The notes under the pieces were generated by a model. That model did no database searches. It was not told the origin of the DNA and saw only the letters and a list, made by a program, of their open reading frames with translations. From Occallatibacter sp. (lineage in GTDB: Bacteria; Acidobacteriota; Terriglobia; Terriglobales; Acidobacteriaceae), in contig JARLFZ010000026.1 in the NCBI GenBank assembly GCA_031296305.1, forward strand, positions 1 through 42,608: DNA of 42,608 nt, read 5' to 3'. Below are positions 1-8,583 of this stretch, one piece after another. The translations under genes and the position numbers were made by a program. Each line of letters opens with the position of its first letter. The first letter of the stretch is position 1.

Positions 1-524
1 TCTCTGGCCGCGGCACAGTGGTCACGGGCAGGATCGAGCGCGGCAAGGTGAAGGTCGGCGAGGACGTGGAGATCGTGGGCTTCCGCGAGACGCGCAAGAC
101 CGTCTGCACCGGCGTCGAGATGTTCAAGAAGCAACTCGACGAAGGCATGGCCGGCGACAACGCAGGCATTCTGCTGCGCGGCACGGCGAAAGAAGATGTG
201 GAGCGCGGCATGGTGTTGGCCAAGCCCGGATCGATCACGCCGCACACCACGTTCAAGGGTACGGTGTACGTGTTGAGCAAGGAAGAGGGCGGACGTCATA
301 CGCCGTTCTTCAAGGGCTACCGGCCACAGTTTTACTTCCGCACCACGGACGTAACGGGTGTGGCGGAGTTGCCGGCGGGCGTGGAGATGGTGATGCCTGG
401 CGACAACGTGGAGTTGCAGATTGAGCTGATTACGCCGGTGGCCATGGAAAAGGGTTTGCGCTTTGCCATCCGCGAAGGCGGACGCACGGTGGGCGCGGGC
501 GCGATTAGCGAAATCATTAAGTAA
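1..524 (+). CDS. tuf: Elongation factor Tu, C-terminal part (5' end outside window)
   Basis: GTPase that delivers aminoacyl-tRNA to the ribosomal A site in the cytoplasm. The window holds the last 173 codons (frame starts at base 3), covering most of domain 2 ([14 protein letters not shown] near the left edge) and all of domain 3, with the typical [27 protein letters not shown] and C-terminal [12 protein letters not shown] segments. The GTPase domain lies beyond the edge. Tuf directly upstream of rpsJ is the common str-S10 junction, so fusA, rpsG and rpsL probably precede it. The stop codon is followed after 9 nt by a heptamer inverted-repeat element. Identification is secure. Confidence 0.98.
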   Translation, partial: SGRGTVVTGRIERGKVKVGEDVEIVGFRETRKTVCTGVEMFKKQLDEGMAGDNAGILLRGTAKEDVERGMVLAKPGSITPHTTFKGTVYVLSKEEGGRHTPFFKGYRPQFYFRTTDVTGVAELPAGVEMVMPGDNVELQIELITPVAMEKGLRFAIREGGRTVGAGAISEIIK

Positions 525-533
525 GTGAAGCAA

Positions 534-640
534 GTGATAAGTGGTTAGTGATTAGTGGTTAGTGAAAAACGTGGCGGGGAGCGGTGAGGCTTCCATGTTG
601 TACGAAGAAACGAACCACTATTCACTAAACACTAATCACT
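534..640 (+). repeat. Heptamer inverted repeat, GTGRTTA family (tuf-rpsJ spacer)
   Basis: The left arm is four consecutive 7-mers from 534 to 561 (type GTGATTA/GTGGTTA). The right arm is four consecutive complementary 7-mers from 613 to 640 (type AACCACT/AATCACT). The arms are separated by about 50 nt of unrelated sequence. In RNA this gives a long imperfect hairpin between the tuf stop and the rpsJ ribosome-binding site. Confidence 0.9.
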
Positions 641-659
641 GGAATTTGAAGGGAAGCCA

Positions 660-977
660 ATGGTAGGACAGAGAATTCGCATCCGGTTAAAGGCGTACGA
701 CTATCGCGTACTCGACACCTCGACCGGCGAAATTGTGGACACGGCCAAGCGCACCGGAGCAACGGTGGCGGGACCGATTCCTTTGCCGACGATCAAGAAC
801 AAATATTGTGTGTTGCGCTCTCCGCACGTGGACAAGAAGTCGCGCGAAGAGTTTGAGATTCGCACGCACAAGCGGCTGATTGACATTCTGGAGCCGACGC
901 AGCAGACAGTGGACGCGCTGATGAAGCTCGATCTGCCCGCCGGCGTGGATGTCGAGATCAAGGCGTTTGAGAAATGA
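660..977 (+). CDS. rpsJ: 30S ribosomal protein S10
   Basis: Protein of the 30S head, also the NusE partner of NusB in antitermination. The 105-residue product has the usual family length. It starts with [16 protein letters not shown] and carries the SGR/GPIPLPT-type loop ([36 protein letters not shown]). The ATG at 660 follows an AAGGGAAG Shine-Dalgarno sequence. It is the first gene of the S10 block. Its TGA stop abuts the next heptamer repeat, so the first GTGATTA begins at the following base. Identification is secure. Confidence 0.98.
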   Translation: MVGQRIRIRLKAYDYRVLDTSTGEIVDTAKRTGATVAGPIPLPTIKNKYCVLRSPHVDKKSREEFEIRTHKRLIDILEPTQQTVDALMKLDLPAGVDVEIKAFEK

Positions 978-1044
978 GTGATTAGTGGGTAGTGATTAGT
1001 GGATAGAGATTGCTGGACACTAGCCACTCACCACTAACCACTGG
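978..1044 (+). repeat. Heptamer inverted repeat, GTGRTTA family (rpsJ-rplC spacer)
   Basis: Four 7-mers at 978-1005 (GTGATTA, GTGGGTA, GTGATTA, GTGGATA) begin at the base after the rpsJ stop. The right arm at 1018-1044 has four complementary 7-mers (CACTAGC/CACTAAC type). The loop is only about 12 nt, so this is one of the tightest hairpins of the set. Confidence 0.9.
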
Positions 1045-1102
1045 TTTTGAACATTCCGGCAGTGCGAGACATGCAAGCTCGCATGATGAGGTGAGGAAAG
1101 AA

Positions 1103-1825
1103 ATGGCAGTCACAGGGATTCTGGGAAAAAAGATCGGCATGACGCAGATCTTCGACGAGAAGGGCGACGTGCACCCGATTACGGTGTTGCAGGCCGGCCC
1201 CTGCGTGATTACGCAGTTGAAGACGGCGGCGAAAGATGGCTACGACGCCGCACAGATTGGCCTCGTGGAGTTTGTGAAGGCTTCGCGGATGACCAAGCCG
1301 CAAGCAGGGCATCTGAAAAAGACCGAAGCTCCGCCGGTAAAGCTGATCAAGGAAGTTGACATCGAAGCCGCAGCGGAAGGCGCAGAAGAGAGCAAGGCCG
1401 GCGACCGCGTGCTGGTGGACATTTTCTCGGATGCGAAGTTCGTAGACGTAATTGGCACTTCGAAGGGCCGCGGCTTTGCGGGCGTGGTGCGCCGGCACGG
1501 GTTCGCTGGCGGACCCAAGTCGCACGGGCACATGTTCCAGGTACAGGGCTCGATCGGCGCGTCCAGCTTTCCGTCGCGGGTTTTCCCTGGGCAGCGCATG
1601 CCGGGCCACATGGGAACCGACCAGGTGACGGTGCGCAATCTGCGCATTCGCGGCATCGATCTCGAAGAGAATTTGCTGATGGTCGAGGGAGCCGTGCCGG
1701 GGCACCGCGAAGGTTATGTGCTGATCTCGAAGGCCAAGGCTCCGCCGCGCGAGCGCCGTGGCTTTGCCGGATCGGGCACCTTGGATCCGCTGAAGGCCTC
1801 GAAGAAGGCAGTGAAGAAGAAGTAG
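1103..1825 (+). CDS. rplC: 50S ribosomal protein L3
   Basis: Early-assembly protein of the 50S subunit that reaches toward the peptidyl-transferase centre. The 240-residue product starts [17 protein letters not shown], the family N-terminus, and contains the conserved [19 protein letters not shown] and [13 protein letters not shown] loop. The start at 1103 has a GAGGAAAG Shine-Dalgarno sequence; upstream in-frame starts would add a segment unlike the family. The insertion after residue 70 and the lysine-rich C-terminus are within normal variation. It is followed by an 80-nt spacer that has no heptamer repeat. Confidence 0.98.
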   Translation: MAVTGILGKKIGMTQIFDEKGDVHPITVLQAGPCVITQLKTAAKDGYDAAQIGLVEFVKASRMTKPQAGHLKKTEAPPVKLIKEVDIEAAAEGAEESKAGDRVLVDIFSDAKFVDVIGTSKGRGFAGVVRRHGFAGGPKSHGHMFQVQGSIGASSFPSRVFPGQRMPGHMGTDQVTVRNLRIRGIDLEENLLMVEGAVPGHREGYVLISKAKAPPRERRGFAGSGTLDPLKASKKAVKKK

Positions 1826-1905
1826 GACTGGGGAGTCCGGACAGACGCGCTTTGCGGCGCATGAGATTTGAGTCGGAAGGCAACACCATCCGGCGAAAGA
1901 AGAAA

Positions 1906-2595
1906 ATGATGGCAAAAGTTGATGTAGTGGATTTAAGCGGCAAGAAGGTGGGCTCGGTGGAGCTGGCCGACGCGGTGTTCGCGCCGGAGCAGGTGAATGA
2001 AGCCCTGTTGTGGGAGGCGGTCAAGCACTATCGCGCCTCGCTGCGCCAGGGCACGCACAAGACCAAGAGCCGCACTGAGGTCGCCGGTTCCGGCAAGAAG
2101 TTGTGGAAGCAGAAGGGCACGGGCCGGGCGCGTATCGGCTCGGTGCGCTCGCCTCTGTGGCGTCATGGCTACACGGTCCACGGACCAGTGCCGCGCAGCT
2201 ACGAGTATCCCTTCCCGCGCAAAAAGCTGCTGGGCGCACTGCGCGCAGCACTGGCCGCGAAGCTCGCCGATGGCAAGCTGACCGTGGTCGATTCGCTGGA
2301 GATCAAGGAAGGCAAAACCAAGCTCTATCGCGAGGCGCTCAACAAACTCGACGTTACGCGCACGGCGTTGATCGTCGAGAACGGCAAGACGTTGACGCAG
2401 TCGCTGGTGCTGGGTGCGCGCAATCTGAAGGGCGTGGAGTTGGTGCTGAACAACGAAGTGCATCCCTACGACCTGCTGCGCTACGAGCGGGCGATCTTCT
2501 CGAAGGCGGCCATCGAAACATTGGTCGAGGTTCTCGTGAAGTCCGCATCGAAACGCAAGGCCGCTCACGCCGATGCTGCCAAGGAGGTTGCGTAA
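1906..2595 (+). CDS. rplD: 50S ribosomal protein L4
   Basis: 50S protein lining the exit tunnel; in enterobacteria it also represses the S10 operon. The product is 229 residues, or 228 if the second of two adjacent ATG codons (1909) is used. Both ATGs follow a GAAAGAAG purine run. The loop motif SRTEVAGSGKKLWKQKGTGRARIG, shown here in the 60-90 region, is the diagnostic tunnel-loop sequence. It ends in TAATG, where the last base of its stop is the first base of rplW, so the two are probably translationally coupled. No S10-leader type structure can be assigned in the window. Confidence 0.97.
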   Translation: MMAKVDVVDLSGKKVGSVELADAVFAPEQVNEALLWEAVKHYRASLRQGTHKTKSRTEVAGSGKKLWKQKGTGRARIGSVRSPLWRHGYTVHGPVPRSYEYPFPRKKLLGALRAALAAKLADGKLTVVDSLEIKEGKTKLYREALNKLDVTRTALIVENGKTLTQSLVLGARNLKGVELVLNNEVHPYDLLRYERAIFSKAAIETLVEVLVKSASKRKAAHADAAKEVA

Positions 2596-2888
2596 TGCCG
2601 ACACTCTATACCGTCATTCGCCGCCCAATCATCACCGAAAAAGGATTGGGCGTGAAAGAAACTGAAGGCACGCTGGTGTTCGACGTTGCGCCCGATGCCT
2701 CCAAGACTGAAGTGAAGCAAGCCGTGGAAGCGCTCTTCAAGGTGAAGGTCGCCGCGGTGCGCACCGCCAACGTGCTGGGTAAGGAACGGCGCCGCGGCAA
2801 GTTTTCCGGATACAAGCCGGATTGGAAGAAGGCGTACGTGAAGCTGAAGGCCGGCGAAAAGCTGCCGGAGTACGTGAGCAACCTGTAA
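2595..2888 (+). CDS. rplW: 50S ribosomal protein L23
   Basis: 50S protein at the tunnel exit; docking site for trigger factor and SRP. The 97-residue product has the family start (TLYTVIRRPIITEKG) and the KVKVAAVRTANVLGKERRRG loop. The start at 2595 overlaps the rplD stop by one base and is preceded by a strong AAGGAGG at 2581-2587 inside rplD. This combination decides the start and indicates coupling to rplD. Confidence 0.97.
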   Translation: MPTLYTVIRRPIITEKGLGVKETEGTLVFDVAPDASKTEVKQAVEALFKVKVAAVRTANVLGKERRRGKFSGYKPDWKKAYVKLKAGEKLPEYVSNL

Positions 2889-2890
2889 GA

Positions 2891-3006
2891 CAGCTATTAG
2901 CCGTCAGCTTTCTGCCTTCAGTTTTTCATGCGAAGGCGAATGCTGAGGACGAACGCGAAAGTCGAGTTTGAGCAGGACGAGCTGATGGCTGAAAGCTGAT
3001 GGCTCG
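2891..3006 (+). repeat. Heptamer inverted repeat, CAGCTNT family (rplW-rplB spacer)
   Basis: The left arm is five 7-mers at 2891-2925 (CAGCTAT, TAGCCGT, CAGCTTT and two more divergent). The right arm at 2980-3006 has AGCTGAT, GGCTGAA, AGCTGAT and a partial. The phase is exactly seven throughout both arms, and the loop is about 54 nt. Confidence 0.88.
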
Positions 3007-3020
3007 TTAAGGAAAAGACG

Positions 3021-3845
3021 ATGGCAATCAAGACATACAGACCGGTCACACCGACGCTGCGGTTTCAGACCTCGCTGACGACCGACGATCTGACGACATC
3101 GACGCCGCACAAGCCGCTGCTGACGACGCGCAAGCGCACGGGCGGACGCCGCAACTCGGGCGACCTGACCATCCGCCATCAAGGCGGCGGGCATAAGCAG
3201 AAGCTGCGCGCGATCGACTTCAAGCGCGAGAAGTATGGCGTGCCGGGCAAGGTGGCGACAATCGAGTACGATCCCAACCGTTCGGCTCGGATCGCCCTGG
3301 TGAACTACGCCGATGGCGAGAAGCGCTACATTTTGCAACCTGTCGGGCTGAAGGTGGGCTCGACGGTCAGCTCCGGTCCCGAGGCCGACATCCTGGTGGG
3401 CAACGCGCTGCCGCTCAAGAACATTCCCGCGGGCACGACGGTGCACGCCATCGAGCTGCGTCCGGGCAAGGGCGCACAGATGGCGCGTTCGGCTGGTGCG
3501 CAGGCGCAGTTGGTGGCAAAAGAGGGTGAGTACGCTCTGCTCAAGCTGCCCTCCGGCGAAACGCGCAGGGTTCTGGTGGAGTGCATGGCGACCATCGGAC
3601 AGGTGGGCAACACCGATCACGAGAACATTTCGATCGGCAAGGCGGGCCGCAATCGCTGGATGGGCATCCGGCCCACGAACCGCGGCGTCAGCATGAACCC
3701 GGTCGACCATCCGCACGGCGGCGGCGAAGGCAAGACCTCCGGCGGACGCCATCCGGTGACCCCGTGGGGCCAGCCCACACGCGGCTACAAGACGCGCAAC
3801 AACAAGCGGACCGACGCGATGATTATCAGCCGCCGGGCGAAGTAG
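3021..3845 (+). CDS. rplB: 50S ribosomal protein L2
   Basis: Core 50S protein needed for subunit association and peptidyl-transferase assembly. The 274-residue product has the normal length, starts [14 protein letters not shown], and contains the hallmark [12 protein letters not shown] segment with the functionally important histidine, followed by [18 protein letters not shown]. The ATG at 3021 follows AAGGA. The gene is separated from rpsS by only 21 nt, and that short junction has no repeat element. Confidence 0.98.
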   Translation: MAIKTYRPVTPTLRFQTSLTTDDLTTSTPHKPLLTTRKRTGGRRNSGDLTIRHQGGGHKQKLRAIDFKREKYGVPGKVATIEYDPNRSARIALVNYADGEKRYILQPVGLKVGSTVSSGPEADILVGNALPLKNIPAGTTVHAIELRPGKGAQMARSAGAQAQLVAKEGEYALLKLPSGETRRVLVECMATIGQVGNTDHENISIGKAGRNRWMGIRPTNRGVSMNPVDHPHGGGEGKTSGGRHPVTPWGQPTRGYKTRNNKRTDAMIISRRAK

Positions 3846-3866
3846 AAAAGGTAGGAGCTAAGTTTT

Positions 3867-4160
3867 ATGGGACGTTCGACAAAAAAAGGGCCGTTTGTGG
3901 ATGCGCACCTGATGGTGAAGGTGGAGGCGCTGAACAAGGCCAACGACAAGAAAGTGATCAAGACGTGGACGCGGCGCTCGACGATCTTTCCCGAGTTCGT
4001 AGGCCACACCATCGCGGTACACAACGGCAAGAAGTTTGTTCCCGTGTACGTGACCGAGAACATGGTGGGACACAAGCTGGGCGAGTTCGCGCCGACGCGC
4101 ACCTTCAAGGGGCACACCGGCGGATCGAAGGCTGCGGAGTCCACGGCCAAGCCGGCGTAA
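3867..4160 (+). CDS. rpsS: 30S ribosomal protein S19
   Basis: Protein of the 30S head that binds 16S rRNA together with S13. The 97-residue product begins [16 protein letters not shown] and contains the conserved [50 protein letters not shown] body, of usual length. A GTAGGAG Shine-Dalgarno sequence lies upstream of 3867. It sits in the canonical position between rplB and rplV. Confidence 0.98.
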   Translation: MGRSTKKGPFVDAHLMVKVEALNKANDKKVIKTWTRRSTIFPEFVGHTIAVHNGKKFVPVYVTENMVGHKLGEFAPTRTFKGHTGGSKAAESTAKPA

Positions 4161-4163
4161 AGG

Positions 4164-4301
4164 CAGCGATCAGCTGTCAGCTTTCAGCCTTCGGCTTTAT
4201 CCGGGCTGAGCGGGCAGCGGTGGCAAGGCGGAAATTCGGGGCGCGGGATCAGGAAGTACGCGCCGCAGAGAAGAAGCTGGAAGCTGAGGGCTGAAAGCTT
4301 G
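4164..4301 (+). repeat. Heptamer inverted repeat, CAGCTNT family (rpsS-rplV spacer)
   Basis: The left arm at 4164-4198 has five 7-mers (CAGCGAT, CAGCTGT, CAGCTTT, CAGCCTT, CGGCTTT), starting 3 nt after the rpsS stop. The right arm at 4274-4301 has AAGCTGG, AAGCTGA, GGGCTGA, AAGCTTG. The loop is about 75 nt, the longest of the set. Confidence 0.88.
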
Positions 4302-4315
4302 GGTTTGAGGAAGGC

Positions 4316-4852
4316 ATGAGTATGGCGGTTCAAACAAGGGAATACCGGGCTGAGGCGAGATTCCAGCGCGTGTCGCCGCAGAAGGTGCGGCTGGTGCTGG
4401 AGCTGATCAAAGGGCGCGGTGTGCAGGAGGCGCTGGATACGGCGGCCTTCACCAAGAAGCGCATCGCTCCGGTGGTGCACAAGCTGCTGACCTCGGCGAT
4501 CGACAACGCCAAGTATGTGGCCGGCGAGGAAGGCACCGATCTCGACGTGGACAATCTCTACGTCAAGAATGCGATAGCCAACGACGGCCCGCGCATGAAG
4601 CGCATTCGTCCCGCGCCGATGGGGCGGGCATACCGCTATCAGCGCAGGCTCACCCACATTATTCTTTCGGTGGCCGAGCGTGAAGCGAAGTCGGGATTGG
4701 TGACCAGGGTGGAGGAGCCGGCAACTGCGCCGGAGCCCGCGAAGACCGCCAAGGCGAAGAAGGGTGCGCCCGCGGCAGAGAAGAAGCCGGCTGTGAAGAA
4801 GGACGCAGGGAAGAAGACTGCGCCAGCCAAGACGGCGAAGAAGTCCGAGTAA
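4316..4852 (+). CDS. rplV: 50S ribosomal protein L22 with Lys/Ala-rich C-terminal tail
   Basis: 50S protein whose long beta-hairpin lines the exit tunnel. The core (about residues 1-118) has the family signatures REYRAEARFQRVSPQKVRLVLELIKGR and the hairpin GPRMKRIRPAPMGRAYRYQRR. The protein runs to 178 residues, against about 110 for a minimal L22. The extra roughly 60 residues are almost only Lys, Ala, Pro and Glu, resembling a histone H1-like disordered tail. The start at 4316 follows GAGGAAGG; an ATG two codons later (4322) is a second possibility. Such tails are known in several phyla, and their role here is unknown. Confidence 0.96.
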   Translation: MSMAVQTREYRAEARFQRVSPQKVRLVLELIKGRGVQEALDTAAFTKKRIAPVVHKLLTSAIDNAKYVAGEEGTDLDVDNLYVKNAIANDGPRMKRIRPAPMGRAYRYQRRLTHIILSVAEREAKSGLVTRVEEPATAPEPAKTAKAKKGAPAAEKKPAVKKDAGKKTAPAKTAKKSE

Positions 4853-4864
4853 AAGGTTTTGTGC

Positions 4865-4883
4865 GTGGCGAAGAATTCGCCAC
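4865..4883 (+). repeat. Perfect 8-bp hairpin in rplV-rpsC spacer
   Basis: GTGGCGAA at 4865-4872 and TTCGCCAC at 4876-4883 flank a GAA loop, 27 nt before the rpsC start. No U-tract follows, so it is not a terminator. It is the only obvious structure in this short spacer, which lacks a heptamer element. Confidence 0.6.
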
Positions 4884-4909
4884 ACGGAAGAGGATTTGAG
4901 AGGAAAAGT

Positions 4910-5578
4910 ATGGGACAAAAAGTCCATCCTTACGGATTCCGGTTGGGAATCAACAAGCCGTGGCGGTCACGCTGGTTTAGCGAGCGCGAGTACGACAAAC
5001 TCCTGGTCGAGGACGTAAAGCTGAAGGCGGAGCTGCGCGAGAAGCTGAAGGCGGCCGGCGTGAGCTCGGTTGAGATTGAGCGCCCGGGCAACAAGCTGCG
5101 CTTCCTGATCCGCACCGCGCGTCCCGGCATCATCATCGGCCGCAAGGGCGCCGAGATTGAGAAGCTCAAGACCGAGCTCGGCAAGCGCACCAACCGCGAC
5201 GTGTTCATCGACATCATCGAGGTGAACAAGCCGGAGCTGGACGCGCAACTGGTGAGCGAGAACATTGCGCTGCAGCTCGAAAAGCGCGTCAGTTTCCGCC
5301 GCGCCATGCGCAAAAGCGTCGATTCGGCGCTGCGCTTCGGATGCAAGGGCATCAAGGTGCGCGTTTCGGGCCGGCTGAACGGCAACGAAATCGCGCGCTC
5401 CGAGTGGTATTTACAGGGGCGTTTGCCGCTGCACACGCTGCGCGCCGATATCGACTACGGCTTCACCGAAGCCAATACGACTTACGGTGTAATCGGCGTG
5501 AAGGTGTGGATCTATCGCGGCGACATTTACGAGCAGAAGCGCCGCCAGGTTCCGCCGGTTGGGAAGACGGCGTTTTAA
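4910..5578 (+). CDS. rpsC: 30S ribosomal protein S3
   Basis: 30S head protein at the mRNA entry channel. The 222-residue product starts [18 protein letters not shown], has a KH-type RNA-binding domain with the GRKG loop at about residues 77-80, and the C-terminal [13 protein letters not shown] and [14 protein letters not shown] motifs. The ATG at 4910 has GAGAGGAAAAG upstream; a longer reading from 4859 would add non-family residues. The length is normal and the gene is intact. Confidence 0.98.
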   Translation: MGQKVHPYGFRLGINKPWRSRWFSEREYDKLLVEDVKLKAELREKLKAAGVSSVEIERPGNKLRFLIRTARPGIIIGRKGAEIEKLKTELGKRTNRDVFIDIIEVNKPELDAQLVSENIALQLEKRVSFRRAMRKSVDSALRFGCKGIKVRVSGRLNGNEIARSEWYLQGRLPLHTLRADIDYGFTEANTTYGVIGVKVWIYRGDIYEQKRRQVPPVGKTAF

Positions 5579-5582
5579 GAGC

Positions 5583-5675
5583 AGTTGATAGTTCACAGTT
5601 CGTAGTTCGCAGCAAGGATGGATCGCTGATCGGGCAAGCTGAACTGAGAACTACGAACTCAGAACTGTGAACTGT
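5583..5675 (+). repeat. Heptamer inverted repeat, AGTTCNN family (rpsC-rplP spacer)
   Basis: The left arm at 5583-5610 has four 7-mers (AGTTGAT, AGTTCAC, AGTTCGT, AGTTCGC), 4 nt after the rpsC stop. The right arm at 5641-5675 has five (GAACTGA, GAACTAC, GAACTCA, GAACTGT, GAACTGT). The loop is about 30 nt. Confidence 0.9.
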
Positions 5676-5691
5676 TGTTGAGGGTTTCGTT

Positions 5692-6135
5692 ATGTTGATG
5701 CCGAAGAAAGTGAAGTTCCGGAAGCAGCAGAAGGGCAAGCGCCGCGGCAAAGCGTGGCGCGGTTCCTCGCTGTCGTTCGGTGAGTATGGCTTGAAGGTGA
5801 TGGAGTGCGGTTACATCACTGACCGGCAGATCGAGGCCAGCCGTATTGCGATGACGCGTTTCATTAAGCGCGGCGGCAAGATTTGGCTGCGCCTGTTCCC
5901 GGACAAGCCGATTACCAAGAAGCCGGCCGAAGTCCGCATGGGTTCGGGCAAGGGCGCGCTGGACCATTGGGTTGCCGTAGTCAAGCCGGGCAAGATCCTG
6001 TTTGAGATGGAAGGCGTGACGCCGGAGCTTGCGGCCGAGGCCATGCGCCTGGCGTCGCACAAGCTGCCGCTCAGGACCAAGTTCGTGATGCGGCCCGGAG
6101 CGGAGAAGACGACTGCGAAAGCAGCGGCGGAGTAG
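5692..6135 (+). CDS. rplP: 50S ribosomal protein L16
   Basis: 50S protein near the A-site tRNA elbow. The 147-residue product starts [24 protein letters not shown] and contains the [24 protein letters not shown] segment. The R-hydroxylation/loop region RMGSGKG is present. A few extra residues at the C-terminus ([11 protein letters not shown]) are the start of the Ala/Lys enrichment seen in other subunits of this operon. The ATG at 5692 is taken because family members commonly begin MLMPK; 5698 is the alternative. Confidence 0.97.
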   Translation: MLMPKKVKFRKQQKGKRRGKAWRGSSLSFGEYGLKVMECGYITDRQIEASRIAMTRFIKRGGKIWLRLFPDKPITKKPAEVRMGSGKGALDHWVAVVKPGKILFEMEGVTPELAAEAMRLASHKLPLRTKFVMRPGAEKTTAKAAAE

Positions 6136-6140
6136 GAAAG

Positions 6141-6244
6141 CAGCGTTTAGCTATTGGCTAATCTGCGGCAGGGAAAGATTCAGGCGACGGCTGGGCTCAT
6201 TGGCCGGAGCAGGACAAAGCTAAAGGCTGAGAGCTGATAGCCAG
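6141..6244 (+). repeat. Heptamer inverted repeat, degenerate CAGCTNT family (rplP-rpmC spacer)
   Basis: The left arm at 6141-6161 has CAGCGTT, TAGCTAT, TGGCTAA, and one weaker copy follows. The right arm at 6217-6244 has AAGCTAA, AGGCTGA, GAGCTGA, TAGCCAG. The 7-nt phase is kept although individual heptamers have drifted. Confidence 0.78.
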
Positions 6245-6256
6245 GAGTTTTAAGAA

Positions 6257-6619
6257 ATGGAATTCGCAAAGATTCGGAATTTGAGCGACGACGAGCTCAA
6301 GCACCAGGAGAAGACCTCCGCGGAGCAGCTCTTCCGGCTTCGCTTCCAGGTTTCGCTGGGGCAGAATGACGGAGTGAAGAAGCTGCGGCTGCTGCGCAAG
6401 GAGATTGCGCAGATCAAGACCGTGGCACGGGAGCGCGAGCTGGGCATTCACGGCGAAAGCCAGGAAGCGAAACCGGCCGCCGAAGCCAAGGCAGTAAAGG
6501 CGGAAGAGCCCGTTCCGACAGTGAAAGCCAAAGCGCCGAAGGCGACAAAGAAGGCCACTCCGAAAACCGCTGCGGCGGCGAAGACCAAGACAGCGAAAGT
6601 GAAGGAGACCGGCAAATGA
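6257..6619 (+). CDS. rpmC: 50S ribosomal protein L29 with long basic C-terminal tail
   Basis: Small helical protein at the tunnel exit next to L23. The L29 core is residues 1-70 ([17 protein letters not shown], then [12 protein letters not shown] and the [14 protein letters not shown] helix). The remaining 50 residues are a Lys/Ala/Pro/Thr-rich tail, making 120 residues in all against the usual 60-75. The tail resembles the L22 tail in composition. Its ATGA junction with rpsQ overlaps by 4 nt, suggesting coupled translation. The start at 6257 follows CAGGAG. Confidence 0.95.
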   Translation: MEFAKIRNLSDDELKHQEKTSAEQLFRLRFQVSLGQNDGVKKLRLLRKEIAQIKTVARERELGIHGESQEAKPAAEAKAVKAEEPVPTVKAKAPKATKKATPKTAAAAKTKTAKVKETGK

Positions 6620-6957
6620 CGGCGACCGAGAAAACAGCGGCGGCGGCAGCGCCAACGTCGCGACGCAATGAGAAGGTTGGGCAGGTGGTTTCCACCAAGA
6701 TGCAGAAGACCATTGTGGTCGCGGTGGAGATGCGCAAACCTCATCTCAAGTACAAGAAGATCATGCGCACGACCAAGAAGTTTTACGCCCACGACGAGCA
6801 GAGTTCGGCGCGCATGGGTGACGTAGTGCGCATCCGCGAGACGCGTCCGCTGAGCAAGCTGAAGCGGTGGTCGCTTGAAGAGATTGTGCGGCGGTCGGCG
6901 CTGGGCCAGCTTGAAGACGCCGTGCTTCCGGGCGAAGCAGTTCCCGCCGAGAAGTAA
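6616..6957 (+). CDS. rpsQ: 30S ribosomal protein S17 with Ala-rich N-terminal extension
   Basis: Early-binding 30S body protein with an OB fold. The family core starts at about residue 18 ([42 protein letters not shown]) and includes the usual [17 protein letters not shown]. Both ends are extended: about 15 Ala/Thr-rich residues in front and an acidic segment behind, 113 residues in total. The ATG lies inside the rpmC stop region (4-nt overlap). A shorter start cannot be excluded, but no other good ribosome-binding site is visible. Confidence 0.96.
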   Translation: MTATEKTAAAAAPTSRRNEKVGQVVSTKMQKTIVVAVEMRKPHLKYKKIMRTTKKFYAHDEQSSARMGDVVRIRETRPLSKLKRWSLEEIVRRSALGQLEDAVLPGEAVPAEK

Positions 6958-6981
6958 GGCTGCCGAGAGGAGAAAGATACC

Positions 6982-7353
6982 ATGGCTGTGCAAATGAGAA
7001 CCATGCTCGCGGTGGCCGACAACTCCGGCGCACGCAAGCTGCAAGTGATTCTGCCGTTAGGCGGCGGATTAGGCGCGAAGGCCGGATTGGGCGACATCGT
7101 GACAGCGGCGGTGAAGGAAGCTTCCCCCGACGGCACGGTGAAGAAGGGCAAGGTGGTGAAGGCGGTGATCGTGCGCACGCGCAAGGAGCATCGGCGTCGC
7201 GACGGCACTTACATCCGCTTTGACGAGAACGCGGCGGTAGTGATCTCGGACGATCACGAGCCGGTAGGCACGCGCGTCTTCGGACCCGTGGCCCGCGAAC
7301 TGCGCGAGAAGAAGTTTTTGAAGATTGTGTCTTTGGCGCCTGAGGTTGTTTAG
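6982..7353 (+). CDS. rplN: 50S ribosomal protein L14
   Basis: 50S protein at the subunit interface. The 123-residue product is close to the universal 122. It starts [23 protein letters not shown] and carries [34 protein letters not shown] and [41 protein letters not shown] ribosome-binding site lies before 6982. The spacer to rpsQ is only 24 nt and has no repeat element. Confidence 0.98.
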   Translation: MAVQMRTMLAVADNSGARKLQVILPLGGGLGAKAGLGDIVTAAVKEASPDGTVKKGKVVKAVIVRTRKEHRRRDGTYIRFDENAAVVISDDHEPVGTRVFGPVARELREKKFLKIVSLAPEVV

Positions 7354-7362
7354 GCGGATGCA

Positions 7363-7425
7363 AGTTCACAGTTCGTAGTTCACAGGAACTACGCGACGAA
7401 CTGAGAACTAAGAACTACGAACTGT
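7363..7425 (+). repeat. Heptamer inverted repeat, AGTTCNN family (rplN-rplX spacer)
   Basis: The left arm at 7363-7383 has AGTTCAC, AGTTCGT, AGTTCAC. The right arm at 7398-7425 has GAACTGA, GAACTAA, GAACTAC, GAACTGT. A further GAACTAC lies in the loop at 7386. This is the shortest two-armed element, only 63 nt. Confidence 0.9.
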
Positions 7426-7438
7426 TTCGGAGAAACGA

Positions 7439-7765
7439 ATGCCGAGTTTGATGATTCATCGCAACGATACGGTCAAGGTGCTAGCCGGCACGGACCGGGG
7501 CAAGACAGGCCGTGTGCTGCGTGTCTTCCCCGACAAGGGCACGGTGCTGGTGGAGCATGTGCGCGTGGTCAAGAAGACGGTCTCGAGCAAGCGCGGCCAG
7601 CGGACCAAGGGCGGCATCGCCGAGCAGGAGTCGCCGATCAGCGTTTCGAACGTTGTGTTGGTTTGCCCCAGCTGCGGCGACGCGCGCGTGGGCCACAGGG
7701 TCGAAGGCGACACGCGTCTGCGGATTTGCAAGAAGTGCGGGCAGGAGCTGCCCACGAAAAAGTGA
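7439..7765 (+). CDS. rplX: 50S ribosomal protein L24, zinc-ribbon form
   Basis: Assembly initiator of the 50S subunit. The 108-residue product has the KOW motif near the N-terminus (IHRNDTVKVLAGTDRGKTGRVLRVFPDKGTVLVEHV) and the GGIAEQESPISVSNVVLVCP signature. A C-terminal zinc ribbon has C76/C79 and C97/C100, as in many non-enterobacterial L24 proteins. The start at 7439 follows CGGAGAA. Its TGA stop lies inside the first heptamer (GTGATCA) of the following repeat. Confidence 0.97.
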   Translation: MPSLMIHRNDTVKVLAGTDRGKTGRVLRVFPDKGTVLVEHVRVVKKTVSSKRGQRTKGGIAEQESPISVSNVVLVCPSCGDARVGHRVEGDTRLRICKKCGQELPTKK

Positions 7766-7865
7766 TCAGTGGCTAGTGATTAGTGGTTAGTTTTGTCCGT
7801 GCAGGTGAGATCGAATCTGGTTGCGATTGGGTTTGTCTAACCACTAACCACTAAGAACTAAGCAC
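7762..7865 (+). repeat. Heptamer inverted repeat, GTGRTTA family (rplX-rplE spacer)
   Basis: The left arm at 7762-7789 has GTGATCA, GTGGCTA, GTGATTA, GTGGTTA, and the first copy contains the rplX stop codon. The right arm at 7838-7865 has TAACCAC, TAACCAC, TAAGAAC, TAAGCAC. The loop is about 48 nt. Confidence 0.9.
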
Positions 7866-7942
7866 TAAATTGAGTTCCTTCCGAAACGGTAAACGGTCGC
7901 CGCGTCGACCAACCCGAGAGCCGGAAGAAAGAGAGCAGAGAG

Positions 7943-8491
7943 ATGGCGGCAAGGTTGAAAGAGAAGTACCACAAGGAAATCAAGCAGGCGCTCCAGAAGG
8001 AGCTCGGGCTTGAGAACCACATGGCGGTGCCACAGCTCAAAAAGATCGTGATCAACATGGGTTTGGGCGAGGCCACACAGAACTCGAAGCTGCTGGATCC
8101 GCTGGTGGCCGATCTGGCGCACATCGCCGGCCAGAAGCCGGTGACCACGAAGGCGAAGAAGTCGATTGCGGCCTTCAAAGTGCGCGAGGGCAATGCCATC
8201 GGCGCCATGGTAACTCTGCGTTCCGACAAGGCGTACGAGTTTCTCGATCGCCTGGTCTCGGTGGCGCTGCCGCGCGTGCGCGACTTCCGCGGCGTGTCGA
8301 CGAAAAGTTTTGACGGGCGCGGCAATTACACGCTCGGCCTGCGCGACCAGTTGATCTTTCCGGAGATCGACTACGCGAAGGTGGAAAAGCTGAAAGGCAT
8401 GAACATTACGATTGTGACCACGGCGAAGGACGACAACCAGGCGCGTGCGCTGCTCAAGCATTTCGGCATGCCCTTCCGCCAGGGCGCGTAA
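7943..8491 (+). CDS. rplE: 50S ribosomal protein L5
   Basis: 5S rRNA-binding protein of the central protuberance. The 182-residue product has the family N-terminus ([19 protein letters not shown]), [16 protein letters not shown] and the [34 protein letters not shown] loop. [13 protein letters not shown] appears here as [16 protein letters not shown]. The start at 7943 follows AGAGAG. It heads the rplE-rpsZ-rpsH part of the spc block. Confidence 0.98.
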   Translation: MAARLKEKYHKEIKQALQKELGLENHMAVPQLKKIVINMGLGEATQNSKLLDPLVADLAHIAGQKPVTTKAKKSIAAFKVREGNAIGAMVTLRSDKAYEFLDRLVSVALPRVRDFRGVSTKSFDGRGNYTLGLRDQLIFPEIDYAKVEKLKGMNITIVTTAKDDNQARALLKHFGMPFRQGA

Positions 8492-8495
8492 GGAC

Positions 8496-8573
8496 AGTTC
8501 GTAGTTCGCAGTTCGCAGCAAGAGAGCCGGCGATTGAAGCACTGAGAACTATGAACTAAGAACTGTGAACTTT
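8496..8573 (+). repeat. Heptamer inverted repeat, AGTTCNN family (rplE-rpsZ spacer)
   Basis: The left arm at 8496-8516 has AGTTCGT, AGTTCGC, AGTTCGC, beginning 4 nt after the rplE stop. The right arm at 8546-8573 has GAACTAT, GAACTAA, GAACTGT, GAACTTT. The loop is about 29 nt. Confidence 0.9.
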
Positions 8574-8583
8574 TGAGGAATCT

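Noticed and set aside
1010..1102. Upstream extension of L3 by 31 codons
   Set aside because: It would read through the repeat element. The ATG at 1103 has a good ribosome-binding site and the family N-terminus.
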